The notes under the pieces: generated by a model
The model's database searches: none
Told to the model about the DNA's origin: nothing
Seen by the model: the letters and a program-made list of their open reading frames with translations, nothing else
Shown: positions 46,943 through 55,434 of the stretch, in pieces
Position numbering within the stretch: position 1 is the stretch's first letter
Layout of the letters: every line of letters begins with the position of its first letter
Position numbers and translations under genes: made by a program
Assembly: GCA_020832135.1 (NCBI GenBank)
Contig: JAFIFG010000045.1
Location: 85,403 to 149,402 of the forward strand
DNA: 64,000 nucleotides
Source: Clostridiaceae bacterium
GTDB lineage: Bacteria; Bacillota; Clostridia; Peptostreptococcales; Natronincolaceae
Reading direction: 5' to 3'

Positions 46943-47764
46943 TTACGAGGTTATGTTTTGGGATAATACTTTATGAGATTCATTAATCTGTTTATCAATG
47001 TACTCATCTGTTATCATATTATCACTTTCACTAGCTTTGCTTAAATGAAGCAAATATTCTATATTTCCCTCTGGTCCTTTAACGGGGGAATAGGAGAAAT
47101 TTACTATAGAGAAATCTAGTTTCTTTGCAATAGTAATTATATCCCACACTACTTCCTTATGTATATGGATATCTCTTACTACACCTTTTTTCCCCACCTT
47201 GTCTTTTCCCGCTTCAAACTGTGGCTTTACTAAAGCTACAATTTCTCCAGATTCATTTAATAAGTCCCTCAATACAGGTAAGACTAATCTTAAAGATATG
47301 AATGAAACATCTATAGAGGCAAAATCTCCTAAATCACTGAGTTCTTTGGGTTCGACATATCTAATATTGGTTCTTTCCATTACAATTACTCTTTCATCTT
47401 GTCTTAATTTCCAGTCTAATTGGCCATAGCCTACATCTATAGAGTACACCTTTTGTGCACCGTTTTGAAGCATACAGTCAGTAAATCCACCCGTCGAAGC
47501 TCCTACATCTAAACACACCTTGTTTTGTAAAGAAATATCAAATTCTCTTATAGCTTTTTCCAATTTTAATCCACCCCTACTAACATAGGGGATGGGGTTT
47601 CCTTTTATGGTTAAAGTAGCATCTTCATTTACTTTTGTTCCTGGTTTATCAATTTTTTGATTATCAACTAAAATCAAACCAGCCATAATAGTTCTTCTTG
47701 CTTTTTCTCTACTATCAAAATGTCCCTTCTCTACTAACAAAGTATCCAGTCTTTGCTTTCTCAT
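46943..47764 (-). CDS. tlyA: TlyA-family rRNA (cytidine-2'-O)-methyltransferase
   Basis: A 273-residue protein with an N-terminal S4 RNA-binding domain (KQRLDTLLVEKGHFDSREKARRTIMAGLILVDNQ) and an FtsJ/RrmJ-like methyltransferase domain. The SAM-binding motif is VCLDVGASTGGFTDCMLQNGA, and the family K-D-K-E pieces are KLEKAI, the Asp in SIDVSFISL, and VALVKPQFE. In Mycobacterium TlyA methylates 16S and 23S rRNA; the target here is inferred. It follows dxs after 16 bases. Confidence 0.92.
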   Translation of the reverse strand: MRKQRLDTLLVEKGHFDSREKARRTIMAGLILVDNQKIDKPGTKVNEDATLTIKGNPIPYVSRGGLKLEKAIREFDISLQNKVCLDVGASTGGFTDCMLQNGAQKVYSIDVGYGQLDWKLRQDERVIVMERTNIRYVEPKELSDLGDFASIDVSFISLRLVLPVLRDLLNESGEIVALVKPQFEAGKDKVGKKGVVRDIHIHKEVVWDIITIAKKLDFSIVNFSYSPVKGPEGNIEYLLHLSKASESDNMITDEYIDKQINESHKVLSQNITS

Positions 47765-47780
47765 TTATACATTTCCCCTA

Positions 47781-49691
47781 TTATTTTGTAATAACAACAT
47801 TTTTAAAAGGTTTAGCTAAAAAATCAGTACATATCTTTTGTAATATTTCTTCTTGGTTTAAGCCACATATATCATATAAACAGTTTGTATCGCCGTGCTC
47901 AATAAATTCATCTGGTATTGCTATAGTGTTTACTGTGGTATAGATGTTATTATCGTTTAGTATGTTTTGTATTTGAGACCCAAACCCACCAATTTTAGCA
48001 TTATCCTCTATAACATATATTTGTTTGTGTCCTTTAGCATGTTTGATAATTAAATCTTTATCTATCGGTTTAATAAATCTTGGGTTAATCAGCGTTGAAT
48101 ATATTCCTTTTTTCATAAGGCTATTACATACCTTTAAAGCTAAAGTATTCATATGACCAACTGCTATTATAAGGGCACCCTCTCCACTATGATAAATAAC
48201 CTCACCCTTGCCTGTTACAATATCATTTTTAAGTTGTTCTTCTATTGTTATAGCAGTACCTCTAGGATATCTTATAGCTACAGGTCCATTTTTCTTATTG
48301 GCATATCTTATCATAGCCTTTAATTCTGTACTATCTTTCGGAGATAAAATTGTTAAATTAGGTATTATAGATAAGTAAGAAATATCAAAGGTGCCATGAT
48401 GGGTCTCTCCATCGTTTCCAACCAATCCAGCCCTATCAATTAAAAAAGTTACAGGTAAATTTTGTAGAGAAACATCATGTATGATCTGGTCATAACCTCT
48501 TTGCAAAAATGTTGAATATACAGCAAAGTAAGGTTTATATCCAGCTGCCGCCATACCTGCAGCAAAAGTCACCGCATGTTGTTCTGCAATACCAACATCA
48601 AAAAACCTATTTGGAAAACGTTTGGAAAATGAGGTTAGTCCAGTTCCAGCCGGCATAGCCGCAGTAATAGCCACTACTCTATTATCTTCTTCCGCACATT
48701 CCATTAAAGTATTGCCCACTTCTTCTGAATAAGAGGTTTTTTTACCTCCTGAAAGGGATTTGCCAGTTTCTACAGCAAATGGGCTTACACCATGAAACTT
48801 ATCTGGAAATTTCTCCGCCATAGGATACCCTTTTCCTTTTTTTGTCATTACATGTAGTAAAATAGGTCCAGAGATATTTTTACAACTATTCAAAACCCTA
48901 CACATTTCATTATAATTATGTCCATCTATTGGCCCAATATATTTAAAACCAAATTCTTCAAATAGAACACCAGGAACAACAAAATACTTAATACAATCTT
49001 TAGCTCTTTCTGCAGTTTTCATAACACTTTTCCCTATAGCCGGGATATTATTTAGGAGGCTTTCTACATCTCCCTTTACTTTAGAATACACAGAGTTTGT
49101 CCTAATTCTATTCAAGTAGTTAGATAATCCACCAACATTTTCAGAAATAGACATTTCATTGTCATTAAGAATAACAATCATATTTTTTTTCATTTGTCCA
49201 GCATGATTTAAGGCTTCTAAAGCCATACCTCCTGTTAATGCTCCATCTCCTATCACTGCGATGACAGCATGTTTTTCCTTGTTTAAATCTCTCGCAGCAG
49301 CCATGCCTAAAGCTGCGGAAATAGACGTACTACTATGACCTGTATCAAAATGATCATGAGGACTTTCATATCTTTTAGGAAATCCACTAATACCCTTATG
49401 TTGCCTTAGTGTATCAAATTGTGTTCTTCTATTGGTCAATATTTTATGTATATAACTTTGATGTCCAACATCCCATATTATTTTGTCATCTAAAGTATTG
49501 AAGACAGTATGTAAGGCTAAAGTAAGTTCTACAACCCCAAGGTTAGAAGCTAAATGACCTCCTGTTTTAGAAACCGAGTCAATTAAAAACCTTCTAATTT
49601 CTTCTGCTAATATTTTCATTTCATAGCTATTTAATTTTTTCAAATCCTCTGGAGAGTTGATTTGTTCTAAAAACTTATACATAAATATCAT
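47781..49691 (-). CDS. dxs: 1-deoxy-D-xylulose-5-phosphate synthase
   Basis: Dxs condenses pyruvate and glyceraldehyde 3-phosphate, the first step of the MEP isoprenoid pathway. The 636-residue protein has the thiamin diphosphate motif GDGALTGGMALEALNHAGQ. The early SNLGVVELTLALHTVFN block and transketolase pyrimidine-domain blocks (IAEQHAVTFAAGMAAAG, DRAGLVGNDGETHHG) are also present. The ATG at 49691 overlaps the oapA stop (ATGA), indicating translational coupling. With ispA upstream it supplies and extends isoprenoid precursors. A nearer Met (49682) is a possible alternative start. Confidence 0.96.
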   Translation of the reverse strand: MIFMYKFLEQINSPEDLKKLNSYEMKILAEEIRRFLIDSVSKTGGHLASNLGVVELTLALHTVFNTLDDKIIWDVGHQSYIHKILTNRRTQFDTLRQHKGISGFPKRYESPHDHFDTGHSSTSISAALGMAAARDLNKEKHAVIAVIGDGALTGGMALEALNHAGQMKKNMIVILNDNEMSISENVGGLSNYLNRIRTNSVYSKVKGDVESLLNNIPAIGKSVMKTAERAKDCIKYFVVPGVLFEEFGFKYIGPIDGHNYNEMCRVLNSCKNISGPILLHVMTKKGKGYPMAEKFPDKFHGVSPFAVETGKSLSGGKKTSYSEEVGNTLMECAEEDNRVVAITAAMPAGTGLTSFSKRFPNRFFDVGIAEQHAVTFAAGMAAAGYKPYFAVYSTFLQRGYDQIIHDVSLQNLPVTFLIDRAGLVGNDGETHHGTFDISYLSIIPNLTILSPKDSTELKAMIRYANKKNGPVAIRYPRGTAITIEEQLKNDIVTGKGEVIYHSGEGALIIAVGHMNTLALKVCNSLMKKGIYSTLINPRFIKPIDKDLIIKHAKGHKQIYVIEDNAKIGGFGSQIQNILNDNNIYTTVNTIAIPDEFIEHGDTNCLYDICGLNQEEILQKICTDFLAKPFKNVVITK

Positions 49692-50320
49692 CTCTCTTTC
49701 CTAGTTTTATTGTTCGTTTTGGAAAATAAATCCAATCCTAATTTTTCATTAAAAAAGTTTAAAGTTCTAGCTGTATTAAATACTATTTCATGGGAATGAA
49801 GAATAGCAACATTTTTGCCTATGGCTTTACCACCAACAGTAAGGGAGGCAATAAAACCACTCATGACTACAATCAACAGAGCACGATTCATAGGGAAAAG
49901 TAAATCTTTTAATTGCAATGCAATATTGACCCCTGCCACACCACTTACAATGCCACATATATCTCCTATAACATCATTACAAAAATTAGATACCGGGCCA
50001 GCATTTTTTAATAGTTTGATGGCATATCCAGCACCCTCCACTTTATCAGCTGCCATTGCATGGAATGGCTTTACGGAAGCGACAGTTACTGCAATACCCA
50101 CCATATCACTTATAACTCCTATTAATATAATGATAATGAAAATAATGAAAGCAAGTATAACTTGTACATTTATTAACACCATCTCTGCTATAATACTAAT
50201 CAAAATGGTTAAAACGAATGTCCATATAGATATTATAACAACCCATTTTAAGTTATATCTTTTCCAAATATCCTTATTATCATGATTATATCTATCATTT
50301 TTCTCATTATTTCTAGGCAA
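49688..50320 (-). CDS. oapA: OLE-associated membrane protein OapA
   Basis: OapA binds OLE RNA and anchors it to the cytoplasmic membrane as a ribonucleoprotein. The 210-residue protein has a highly charged N-terminus (PRNNEKNDRYNHDNKDIWKR). Hydrophobic segments lie at ~25-49 (WVVIISIWTFVLTILISII), 53-80 (VILAFIIFIIIILIGVIS), ~110-135 and ~145-170. The block VASVKPFHAMAADKVEGAGYA and VGGKAIGKNVAI are family wording. The identification rests on this, plus the position directly after the OLE RNA and before dxs. B. halodurans OapA is of similar size and place. Confidence 0.88.
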   Translation of the reverse strand: MPRNNEKNDRYNHDNKDIWKRYNLKWVVIISIWTFVLTILISIIAEMVLINVQVILAFIIFIIIILIGVISDMVGIAVTVASVKPFHAMAADKVEGAGYAIKLLKNAGPVSNFCNDVIGDICGIVSGVAGVNIALQLKDLLFPMNRALLIVVMSGFIASLTVGGKAIGKNVAILHSHEIVFNTARTLNFFNEKLGLDLFSKTNNKTRKER

Positions 50321-50430
50321 AATAATCCCTCCACCTATTATACTACGATACTATAAGGTTATCTACTTCTTTAGTTAAATATGTATATAGAGAAAATAAT
50401 CTTTATCTAGTCATATATTATTTTTCATAA

Positions 50431-50466
50431 ATTTAAAGCTGATAGCTTAAGCTATCAGCTTTAAAT
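50431..50466 (-). terminator. Perfect 36-bp palindrome at the 3' end of OLE RNA
   Basis: The arms of 18 bp are exactly self-complementary with no spacer, centred between 50448 and 50449. On the minus strand it is followed by TTATG with few further Ts, so it is a weak intrinsic terminator. It may serve as a processing or stabilising stem for the OLE 3' end while transcription continues into oapA. Confidence 0.6.
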
Positions 50467-51053
50467 TACAGTGGTAGTATATTAAGTAAATTTTACGGCT
50501 TAGGTCCAGTAGGATTTCCCAAGGCAGTACTACCTGTCACCATAGTAGCGGTTTCCCTTTAAACTGACTTTTGCTTTGTCGCCATAAGCATGACTGGAAT
50601 GCCACTCAGTCCGCACTGTAATCCTTAATATACCTCATAAAGAACAGTCTAGGAGTTTTCCTCAACAGTATAAATTAGCTCTTAGCCTCTTTTGCAGAAC
50701 AGATTTCAAATAGCAATAGTTTCACACATCGGGCCCTGATGCATAAAACCTGGTCTACTTATCTCCCTGTTCCACTCAAGGCAGGCTACTCTACGGTCTG
50801 CACTATTGCACAAACCTATAGGTTTCTACCATCTTAATTATATTGTATAATTAAAACGGCCTCCACGGAGCGAGGGTCAACGCCCGCATGCCCTTGCGGA
50901 TCGCCCCCATCTCCTTACTCTCAGAAACAACCCCCAACTGGGCGTCAGAAGCCGAAACCAAGAACTTCATCGATGTGCCCTTCAACGGATTTTTAGGCCC
51001 GCCTTCCAAGCTAATTTAACTGACTAGAATACTGTACCACCTTAAGTAATATA
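50431..51053 (-). ncRNA. ole: OLE RNA (ornate, large, extremophilic RNA)
   Basis: A 764-base gap with no open frame of interest. Its right part (about 50855-51020) is strongly G+C-rich against the A+T-rich surroundings, as expected for a structured RNA. Read on the minus strand, a near-consensus promoter ends near 51060 and the transcript should start near 51053. It runs ~620 nt to a 36-bp palindrome, matching the ~610-nt size of OLE RNAs. oapA follows immediately, and ispA and dxs flank the pair, which is the conserved OLE neighbourhood. OLE RNPs are tied to tolerance of alcohol, cold and metal stress. Exact ends need a covariance model. Confidence 0.87.
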
Positions 51054-51059
51054 AAAGAC

Positions 51060-51088
51060 ATTATAACACATACAATTTAATTAATCAA
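51060..51088 (-). promoter_or_regulatory. Sigma-A promoter for OLE RNA
   Basis: On the minus strand TTGATT (51088-51083) and a perfect TATAAT (51065-51060) are 17 bp apart. It overlaps the last codons of the YuiD-like gene, so OLE can be transcribed independently of the upstream operon. Confidence 0.75.
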
Positions 51089-51534
51089 ATAACTATATTT
51101 GCCACAATGATCCCTAGTATAGCACCAGCTAGAACTTCCACAGGGGTATGCCCTATTAACTCCTTTAATCTATTTTCTGTTAATTTTTTGTCTTTTTTAT
51201 GATGAAGATCCTCCATCATTTTATTAAGAATGATTGCTTGCTTTCCTACTGCATTTCGCACGCCTGCTGCATCATACATTACCACAAGAGCAAAAACTAA
51301 AGACATAGCAAAAATTGTAGAATCCCAACCATCAGTAAGTCCTATTCCAGTAGTTAGTCCCATAACAAAAGATGAATGAGAGCTAGGCATACCCCCAGAA
51401 CCTACAAATCTAGAAAAATTAAAATGTTTATCTACAACTAAAGTATGAATAACTTTTAAAGATTGTGCCAAGAACCAAGCTAATATAGAAGTTAATAGTA
51501 CTTTATTGTCAAAAACTGATTCAATAAAATTCAC
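51085..51534 (-). CDS. Divergent PAP2-family (YuiD-like) membrane protein
   Basis: A 149-residue membrane protein with about four segments. Conserved blocks are GSGGMPSSHSSFVMGL, which carries a PAP2-like SSHS motif, and VMYDAAGVRNAVGKQA. PAP2 enzymes remove phosphate from lipid phosphates such as undecaprenyl diphosphate; this divergent family lacks the full three-motif set, so activity is unproven. It lies between ispA and the OLE RNA, within an isoprenoid cluster, which suits a prenyl-phosphate substrate. Confidence 0.85.
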   Translation of the reverse strand: MNFIESVFDNKVLLTSILAWFLAQSLKVIHTLVVDKHFNFSRFVGSGGMPSSHSSFVMGLTTGIGLTDGWDSTIFAMSLVFALVVMYDAAGVRNAVGKQAIILNKMMEDLHHKKDKKLTENRLKELIGHTPVEVLAGAILGIIVANIVI

Positions 51535-51550
51535 TTATGTTCCTCCTTGC

Positions 51551-52438
51551 TTAAGACTCTCTACTAACAAGATAATTACTTAGTTCAGATAAAAATCTAG
51601 CTTTGCCATTATATTTACTTAGTGCTTTATTAGCATTGGAAGTTAATTCCTTTACCTTTTCAATAGAGTGGTCAATTCCATGTATAGCTGGATAGGTAGC
51701 CTTTTTACTTCCTTCATCACTCCCTATATTTTTACCCAATTTTTCTTGAGTTCCTACTATATCTAAAATATCATCTCTTATTTGAAAAGCTAGCCCTAGA
51801 TTTTCACCAATATAGCCCATATTTTCAATATCTTCTTGATCTGCCTGTGCTATAATAGCACCTATTTTAAGAGGGGCAGTTATTAGTGCAGCTGTTTTGT
51901 TTAAATGAATGTAATCCAATGTTTCTGCATCTATTGCTTTATTTTCACTTTCTAAATCAACTACTTGTCCACCTATCATTCCATTAACTCCAGCGGCTGC
52001 TGCTATTTCATGAATACTCTCTACGAAAGGTCTTATGTTATTATGTGTTAATGCATCCCGAAGCATGATTTCAAATGCATAATTTAATAATCCATCTCCT
52101 GCCAATATAGCTATGCCTTCTCCATATACCTTATGGTTTGTTGGCTTTCCACGACGATAATCATCATTATCCATAGCAGGTAGATCATCATGAATAAGAG
52201 AATAAGTATGTATCATTTCCAAGCCACATGCATAAGGTAGGATATTTGCTACATGATCATTAAAAATATCATAGGAAGCCAAAGCTAAAACGGGTCTTAG
52301 TCTCTTACCTCCTGCTTTCAAGCTATATTCCATTGCTTCAATCAGTGTCTTGTTTTTATCGCCCTTTGAACTTATATACTGTTCAATTTCCTTATTAATA
52401 ATGTTTATATATTCATCCAGTCTTAATCTCCAATCCAT
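51551..52438 (-). CDS. ispA: Geranyl/farnesyl diphosphate synthase
   Basis: A 295-residue E-type prenyl diphosphate synthase. The first Asp-rich motif is IHDDLPAMDNDDYRRGK and the second is FQIRDDILDIVG. The GGKRLRP substrate site lies near residue 37. Chain-length features fit the farnesyl class of Firmicutes. It supplies precursor for polyprenyl carriers such as the UppS product. It starts 2 bases after xseB. Confidence 0.94.
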   Translation of the reverse strand: MDWRLRLDEYINIINKEIEQYISSKGDKNKTLIEAMEYSLKAGGKRLRPVLALASYDIFNDHVANILPYACGLEMIHTYSLIHDDLPAMDNDDYRRGKPTNHKVYGEGIAILAGDGLLNYAFEIMLRDALTHNNIRPFVESIHEIAAAAGVNGMIGGQVVDLESENKAIDAETLDYIHLNKTAALITAPLKIGAIIAQADQEDIENMGYIGENLGLAFQIRDDILDIVGTQEKLGKNIGSDEGSKKATYPAIHGIDHSIEKVKELTSNANKALSKYNGKARFLSELSNYLVSRES

Positions 52439-52440
52439 CT

Positions 52441-52668
52441 TTAATCCTCCAAATCTTCATATGAGATTTCCTTCATTTTATGATTTTCTTCTACAATCAT
52501 CATAATTTTTTCTTCTGCTTCATTAAGTTTACTGTTGCAAAATCTATACAATTCTATTCCTTCTTGAAATAACTTTAAAGAATCATCAAGTGTCAGCTCA
52601 TGATCTTCAAGATTACTTATAATTTCTTCTAATCTTTTAAAAGATATTTCATAACTATCTTTTTTCAA
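52441..52668 (-). CDS. xseB: Exodeoxyribonuclease VII small subunit
   Basis: A 75-residue subunit. The family signature FKRLEEIISNLEDHELTLDDSLKLFQEGIELYRFCNSKL covers nearly the whole protein. TTG start with AAGGAGGA 8 bases upstream. It overlaps the end of xseA by 14 bases, as usual. Confidence 0.93.
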   Translation of the reverse strand: MKKDSYEISFKRLEEIISNLEDHELTLDDSLKLFQEGIELYRFCNSKLNEAEEKIMMIVEENHKMKEISYEDLED

Positions 52669-53881
52669 GCGACATGTCCTCCTTTGTTATATTTAACACT
52701 TTTGCTGTAGCTTTGCCATCCAATAAATTTATATTTAATGTATCACCCTCATTGATGTCTTCAATACTTTTAACAGTATTATTTTGATCATTTTCAACAA
52801 TTGCATATCCTCTAGAAAATATAGAAAGTGGATTTAAGTTATTTAATTTTTCCACTATATGTCGCAATTTTTCATCCTGTCTATCTTTGTTTTGCTTTGT
52901 AATTTTACATAATCTCTTATAGCTCTCATCCAAATGTTGCTTTTCATCATATATATAATTCAATGGATATTTGAAATGATAGTTATTTTTAATAGCATTA
53001 AGTTGTTCTTGTTTTGTATTGATTTTTGTATTTATAGATAACAATAACCTTTTATTGAGGGAATTTAGTGTTGCTATCACATCTACTAATCTTGGTACAA
53101 CTAATTCTGCAGCTGCAGAAGGTGTATTAGCCCTTATATCCGCAACAAAATCTGCTATAGTAAAATCTGTCTCATGACCTACTGCTGATATAACTGGAAT
53201 CTTACTCTTATAAATAGCTCTAGCTACCACTTCTTCATTAAAAGCCCATAGCTCCTCAATGGAGCCCCCACCTCTACCTACAATTATAACTTCTATATTT
53301 TGAAAACCATTGCACTCATCTATTGCTTTTGCAATAGATGCTGCTGATTTTTCCCCTTGAACTAACACAGGAAAAATATACATTTCAACGTTGGGAAACC
53401 TTCTTTTGATTACAGAAATAATATCTCTTATGGCCGCACCTGTAGGAGATGTTATTATGCCTATTTTTTTAGGGATATAAGGTATGGACTTTTTCTTGCT
53501 TTTATCGAAAAGGCCCTCTTTCTCAAGTGAATCCTTTAATTGTTGATACTTTATATATAGATCACCTAATCCTGTAGCTTCTAGTTCATTGACATACAAT
53601 TGATACAATCCATCCCTTTCATATAAGGAAATATATCCCTTGGCCACAATATTCATCCCATCATAGGGTATTTCCTTTAGTTTTTCACCATTGGACTTAA
53701 ACATAATACAAGAAATTCTACTGTTATCATCCTTTATGGTAAAATACATATGTCCACTACTATGTAATTTAAAATTAGATATTTCACCTTTTACAGAAAT
53801 ATTATATAAAATAGGATCATTTGTTAGAAGTCTTTTGATATAACTATTAACTTGAGACACTGACAAAGTTTTTATTTCCAT
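52655..53881 (-). CDS. xseA: Exodeoxyribonuclease VII large subunit
   Basis: Together with XseB this digests single-stranded DNA in both directions. The 408-residue protein has an N-terminal OB-fold (KGEISNFKLHSSGHMYFTIKDDNSRISCIMF) and the catalytic domain. Its blocks are IGIITSPTGAAIRDIISVIKRRFP, IIVGRGGGSIEELWAFNEE and ISAVGHETDFTIADFVADIRANTPSAAAE. The ATG at 53881 is chosen because TAGGTGATT lies upstream; the start at 53893 would overlap that site. It slightly overlaps xseB. Confidence 0.95.
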   Translation of the reverse strand: MEIKTLSVSQVNSYIKRLLTNDPILYNISVKGEISNFKLHSSGHMYFTIKDDNSRISCIMFKSNGEKLKEIPYDGMNIVAKGYISLYERDGLYQLYVNELEATGLGDLYIKYQQLKDSLEKEGLFDKSKKKSIPYIPKKIGIITSPTGAAIRDIISVIKRRFPNVEMYIFPVLVQGEKSAASIAKAIDECNGFQNIEVIIVGRGGGSIEELWAFNEEVVARAIYKSKIPVISAVGHETDFTIADFVADIRANTPSAAAELVVPRLVDVIATLNSLNKRLLLSINTKINTKQEQLNAIKNNYHFKYPLNYIYDEKQHLDESYKRLCKITKQNKDRQDEKLRHIVEKLNNLNPLSIFSRGYAIVENDQNNTVKSIEDINEGDTLNINLLDGKATAKVLNITKEDMSLEKR

Positions 53882-53885
53882 TTGT

Positions 53886-54872
53886 TTAATCACCTAACTT
53901 CTTATTATACTCATACTCTAAAAAACTTTCTAACCCCAAGGCTGCTATGCCTACTGCATTATCTGAACAATATTTAGGTTGACCAAAATGCACCTCAATA
54001 CCATCACCCTGAAGATTATCCTTCAAGAAGTTTTTGATTATATTATTTGATGCAACACCCCCAACCACCAACAGTGTATCTAACTCATATAATTGCAGAG
54101 TGTTTTTTATTAATTTATTTAAAGTTCTAGCCACACAAGAAAATACACTGTATGCAACTTCTTTAGCTTCTAAATTTTTTTCTCTTATCATTTTTTGCAC
54201 ATAGGTTTCTGGACCAGAAAAACTAATAGAGGTCCCCTTTACAGAAATAGGAACATGTATATTATCAATTACTGTATCTTCGCATAATCCTTCAAGATGG
54301 GGCCCAGATGGAAAGGGAAGATCTAGACTTACTCCTATACGATCTATAAATTGTCCAGCACTAATATCGCCAGTTCCTCCAATAATCTCTATATGATAAC
54401 CTTTAGATTTAGGTACTACTTTAAGTATTTCCGTAGTACCTCCTGATATATGTAAAGCTAAAAAAGGCTTGTCTAATTTTAAGGCAATTGACCATAATCC
54501 CGCCTCTATATGACCCTCTTGGTGACTAAATTCATAAAAGGGTATATTCCATAAGTTGCTTATTGTTTCACCAAGAGATTTAGAAGCTAAGAAAACTGGC
54601 ATATAGGAGTCTTCAATAGGCCTTGGTTTGGTAGCACTGCTTATAGCCACTATTTCATAATTTGAACTAATACTTTGCATCTCTTTAGTTAATAAAGGCA
54701 GATTTTTTATATGCTGAAATAGTGCTTCAGATTGACGCAAACCTAAATTTCCTTCTTTAACAAACAACATTTTCTTTTCTTCTTTTATAAGCTTGCCTTG
54801 TCTATTCATTAGCGCAACAGATGTCGTATAATTACTGGTGTCTATTCCTAATATTACTTTCTCTTTAGTCAT
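53886..54872 (-). CDS. TsaD/Kae1-like paralog (O-sialoglycoprotein endopeptidase family)
   Basis: A 328-residue ASKHA-fold protein related to TsaD, the tRNA threonylcarbamoyl transferase. The start is VILGIDTSNYTTSVALM, where true TsaD has ETSCDET. The metal-binding pair is retained in FYEFSHQEGHIEAGLWS. IGGTGDISAGQFIDRIGVSLDLPFPSGPHLE and VVGGVASNNIIKN match the family ATP site. Clostridia often carry this second copy beside nusB and xseA, where B. subtilis has folD. It is not the canonical TsaD, and its substrate is unknown. It overlaps nusB by 8 bases. Confidence 0.82.
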   Translation of the reverse strand: MTKEKVILGIDTSNYTTSVALMNRQGKLIKEEKKMLFVKEGNLGLRQSEALFQHIKNLPLLTKEMQSISSNYEIVAISSATKPRPIEDSYMPVFLASKSLGETISNLWNIPFYEFSHQEGHIEAGLWSIALKLDKPFLALHISGGTTEILKVVPKSKGYHIEIIGGTGDISAGQFIDRIGVSLDLPFPSGPHLEGLCEDTVIDNIHVPISVKGTSISFSGPETYVQKMIREKNLEAKEVAYSVFSCVARTLNKLIKNTLQLYELDTLLVVGGVASNNIIKNFLKDNLQGDGIEVHFGQPKYCSDNAVGIAALGLESFLEYEYNKKLGD

Positions 54873-55287
54873 GCTTTTTAATGCCTTCTTTTTCTACGAA
54901 ACCACCTAATATCCCATTAATGAAAGATGCTGATTCATTACTGCTATATTTTTTAGTAAGCTCTATAGCCTCATTAATAGATACATTGTAGGGTATAGTA
55001 TCAATATATATAATTTCTACTAAAGCCAATTGTAAAATAGATAAATCTACTTTTGCAATTCGATCTAATGTCCAACCTTTTGAATAAGTTTTTACAACAG
55101 TATTAATCTTCTCCAAGTTATTAATAACAGTCTCTAAGACTTGGGATATGTATTCTTTTTGATTTGTCATATCCTCCTCTTCTAAAGTAGAGTTTGCCAA
55201 TAGTTCAATATTATATTCTTTATTCATATTCATCTCAAATAACATCTTCATAACTAATTCTCTTGCTTGTTTTCTATTCATATACAT
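54865..55287 (-). CDS. nusB: Transcription antitermination factor NusB
   Basis: NusB, with NusE, binds boxA of rRNA leaders for antitermination. The 140-residue all-helical protein has the family blocks NRKQARELVMKMLFEMNMN, KTYSKGWTLDRIAKVDLSILQLALVEI and PYNVSINEAIELTKKYSSNESASFINGILG. AGGAGGG precedes two in-frame ATGs; the one closer to it is used here. asp23 lies upstream. Confidence 0.94.
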   Translation of the reverse strand: MYMNRKQARELVMKMLFEMNMNKEYNIELLANSTLEEEDMTNQKEYISQVLETVINNLEKINTVVKTYSKGWTLDRIAKVDLSILQLALVEIIYIDTIPYNVSINEAIELTKKYSSNESASFINGILGGFVEKEGIKKHD

Positions 55288-55392
55288 TTAACCCTCCTAT
55301 GATAAAAGCCCTTTTATTAATTTATTATATACAATGATAGTACCCCAAACTGTAAATTTTTATAACGAATAGATAGTCAACTTAACTGAAAT

Positions 55393-55417
55393 TAACCCTC
55401 TACATGTGAGAGGGTTA
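55393..55417 (-). terminator. Terminator after asp23
   Basis: TAACCCTCT (55393-55401) pairs perfectly with AGAGGGTTA (55409-55417) around a 7-nt loop. The poly-T tail is weak, so read-through into nusB is possible. Confidence 0.6.
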
Positions 55418-55434
55418 TTTACAGGTGTACTATC

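Noticed and set aside
49815..50285. A 156-codon plus-strand open frame opposite oapA
   Set aside because: It is antisense to the membrane protein gene and has no motif or ribosome-binding site.
50321..51084. tmRNA, RNase P RNA or 6S RNA as the identity of the structured gap
   Set aside because: I saw no tmRNA or RNase P signature sequences, and the oapA neighbour and size point to OLE RNA.
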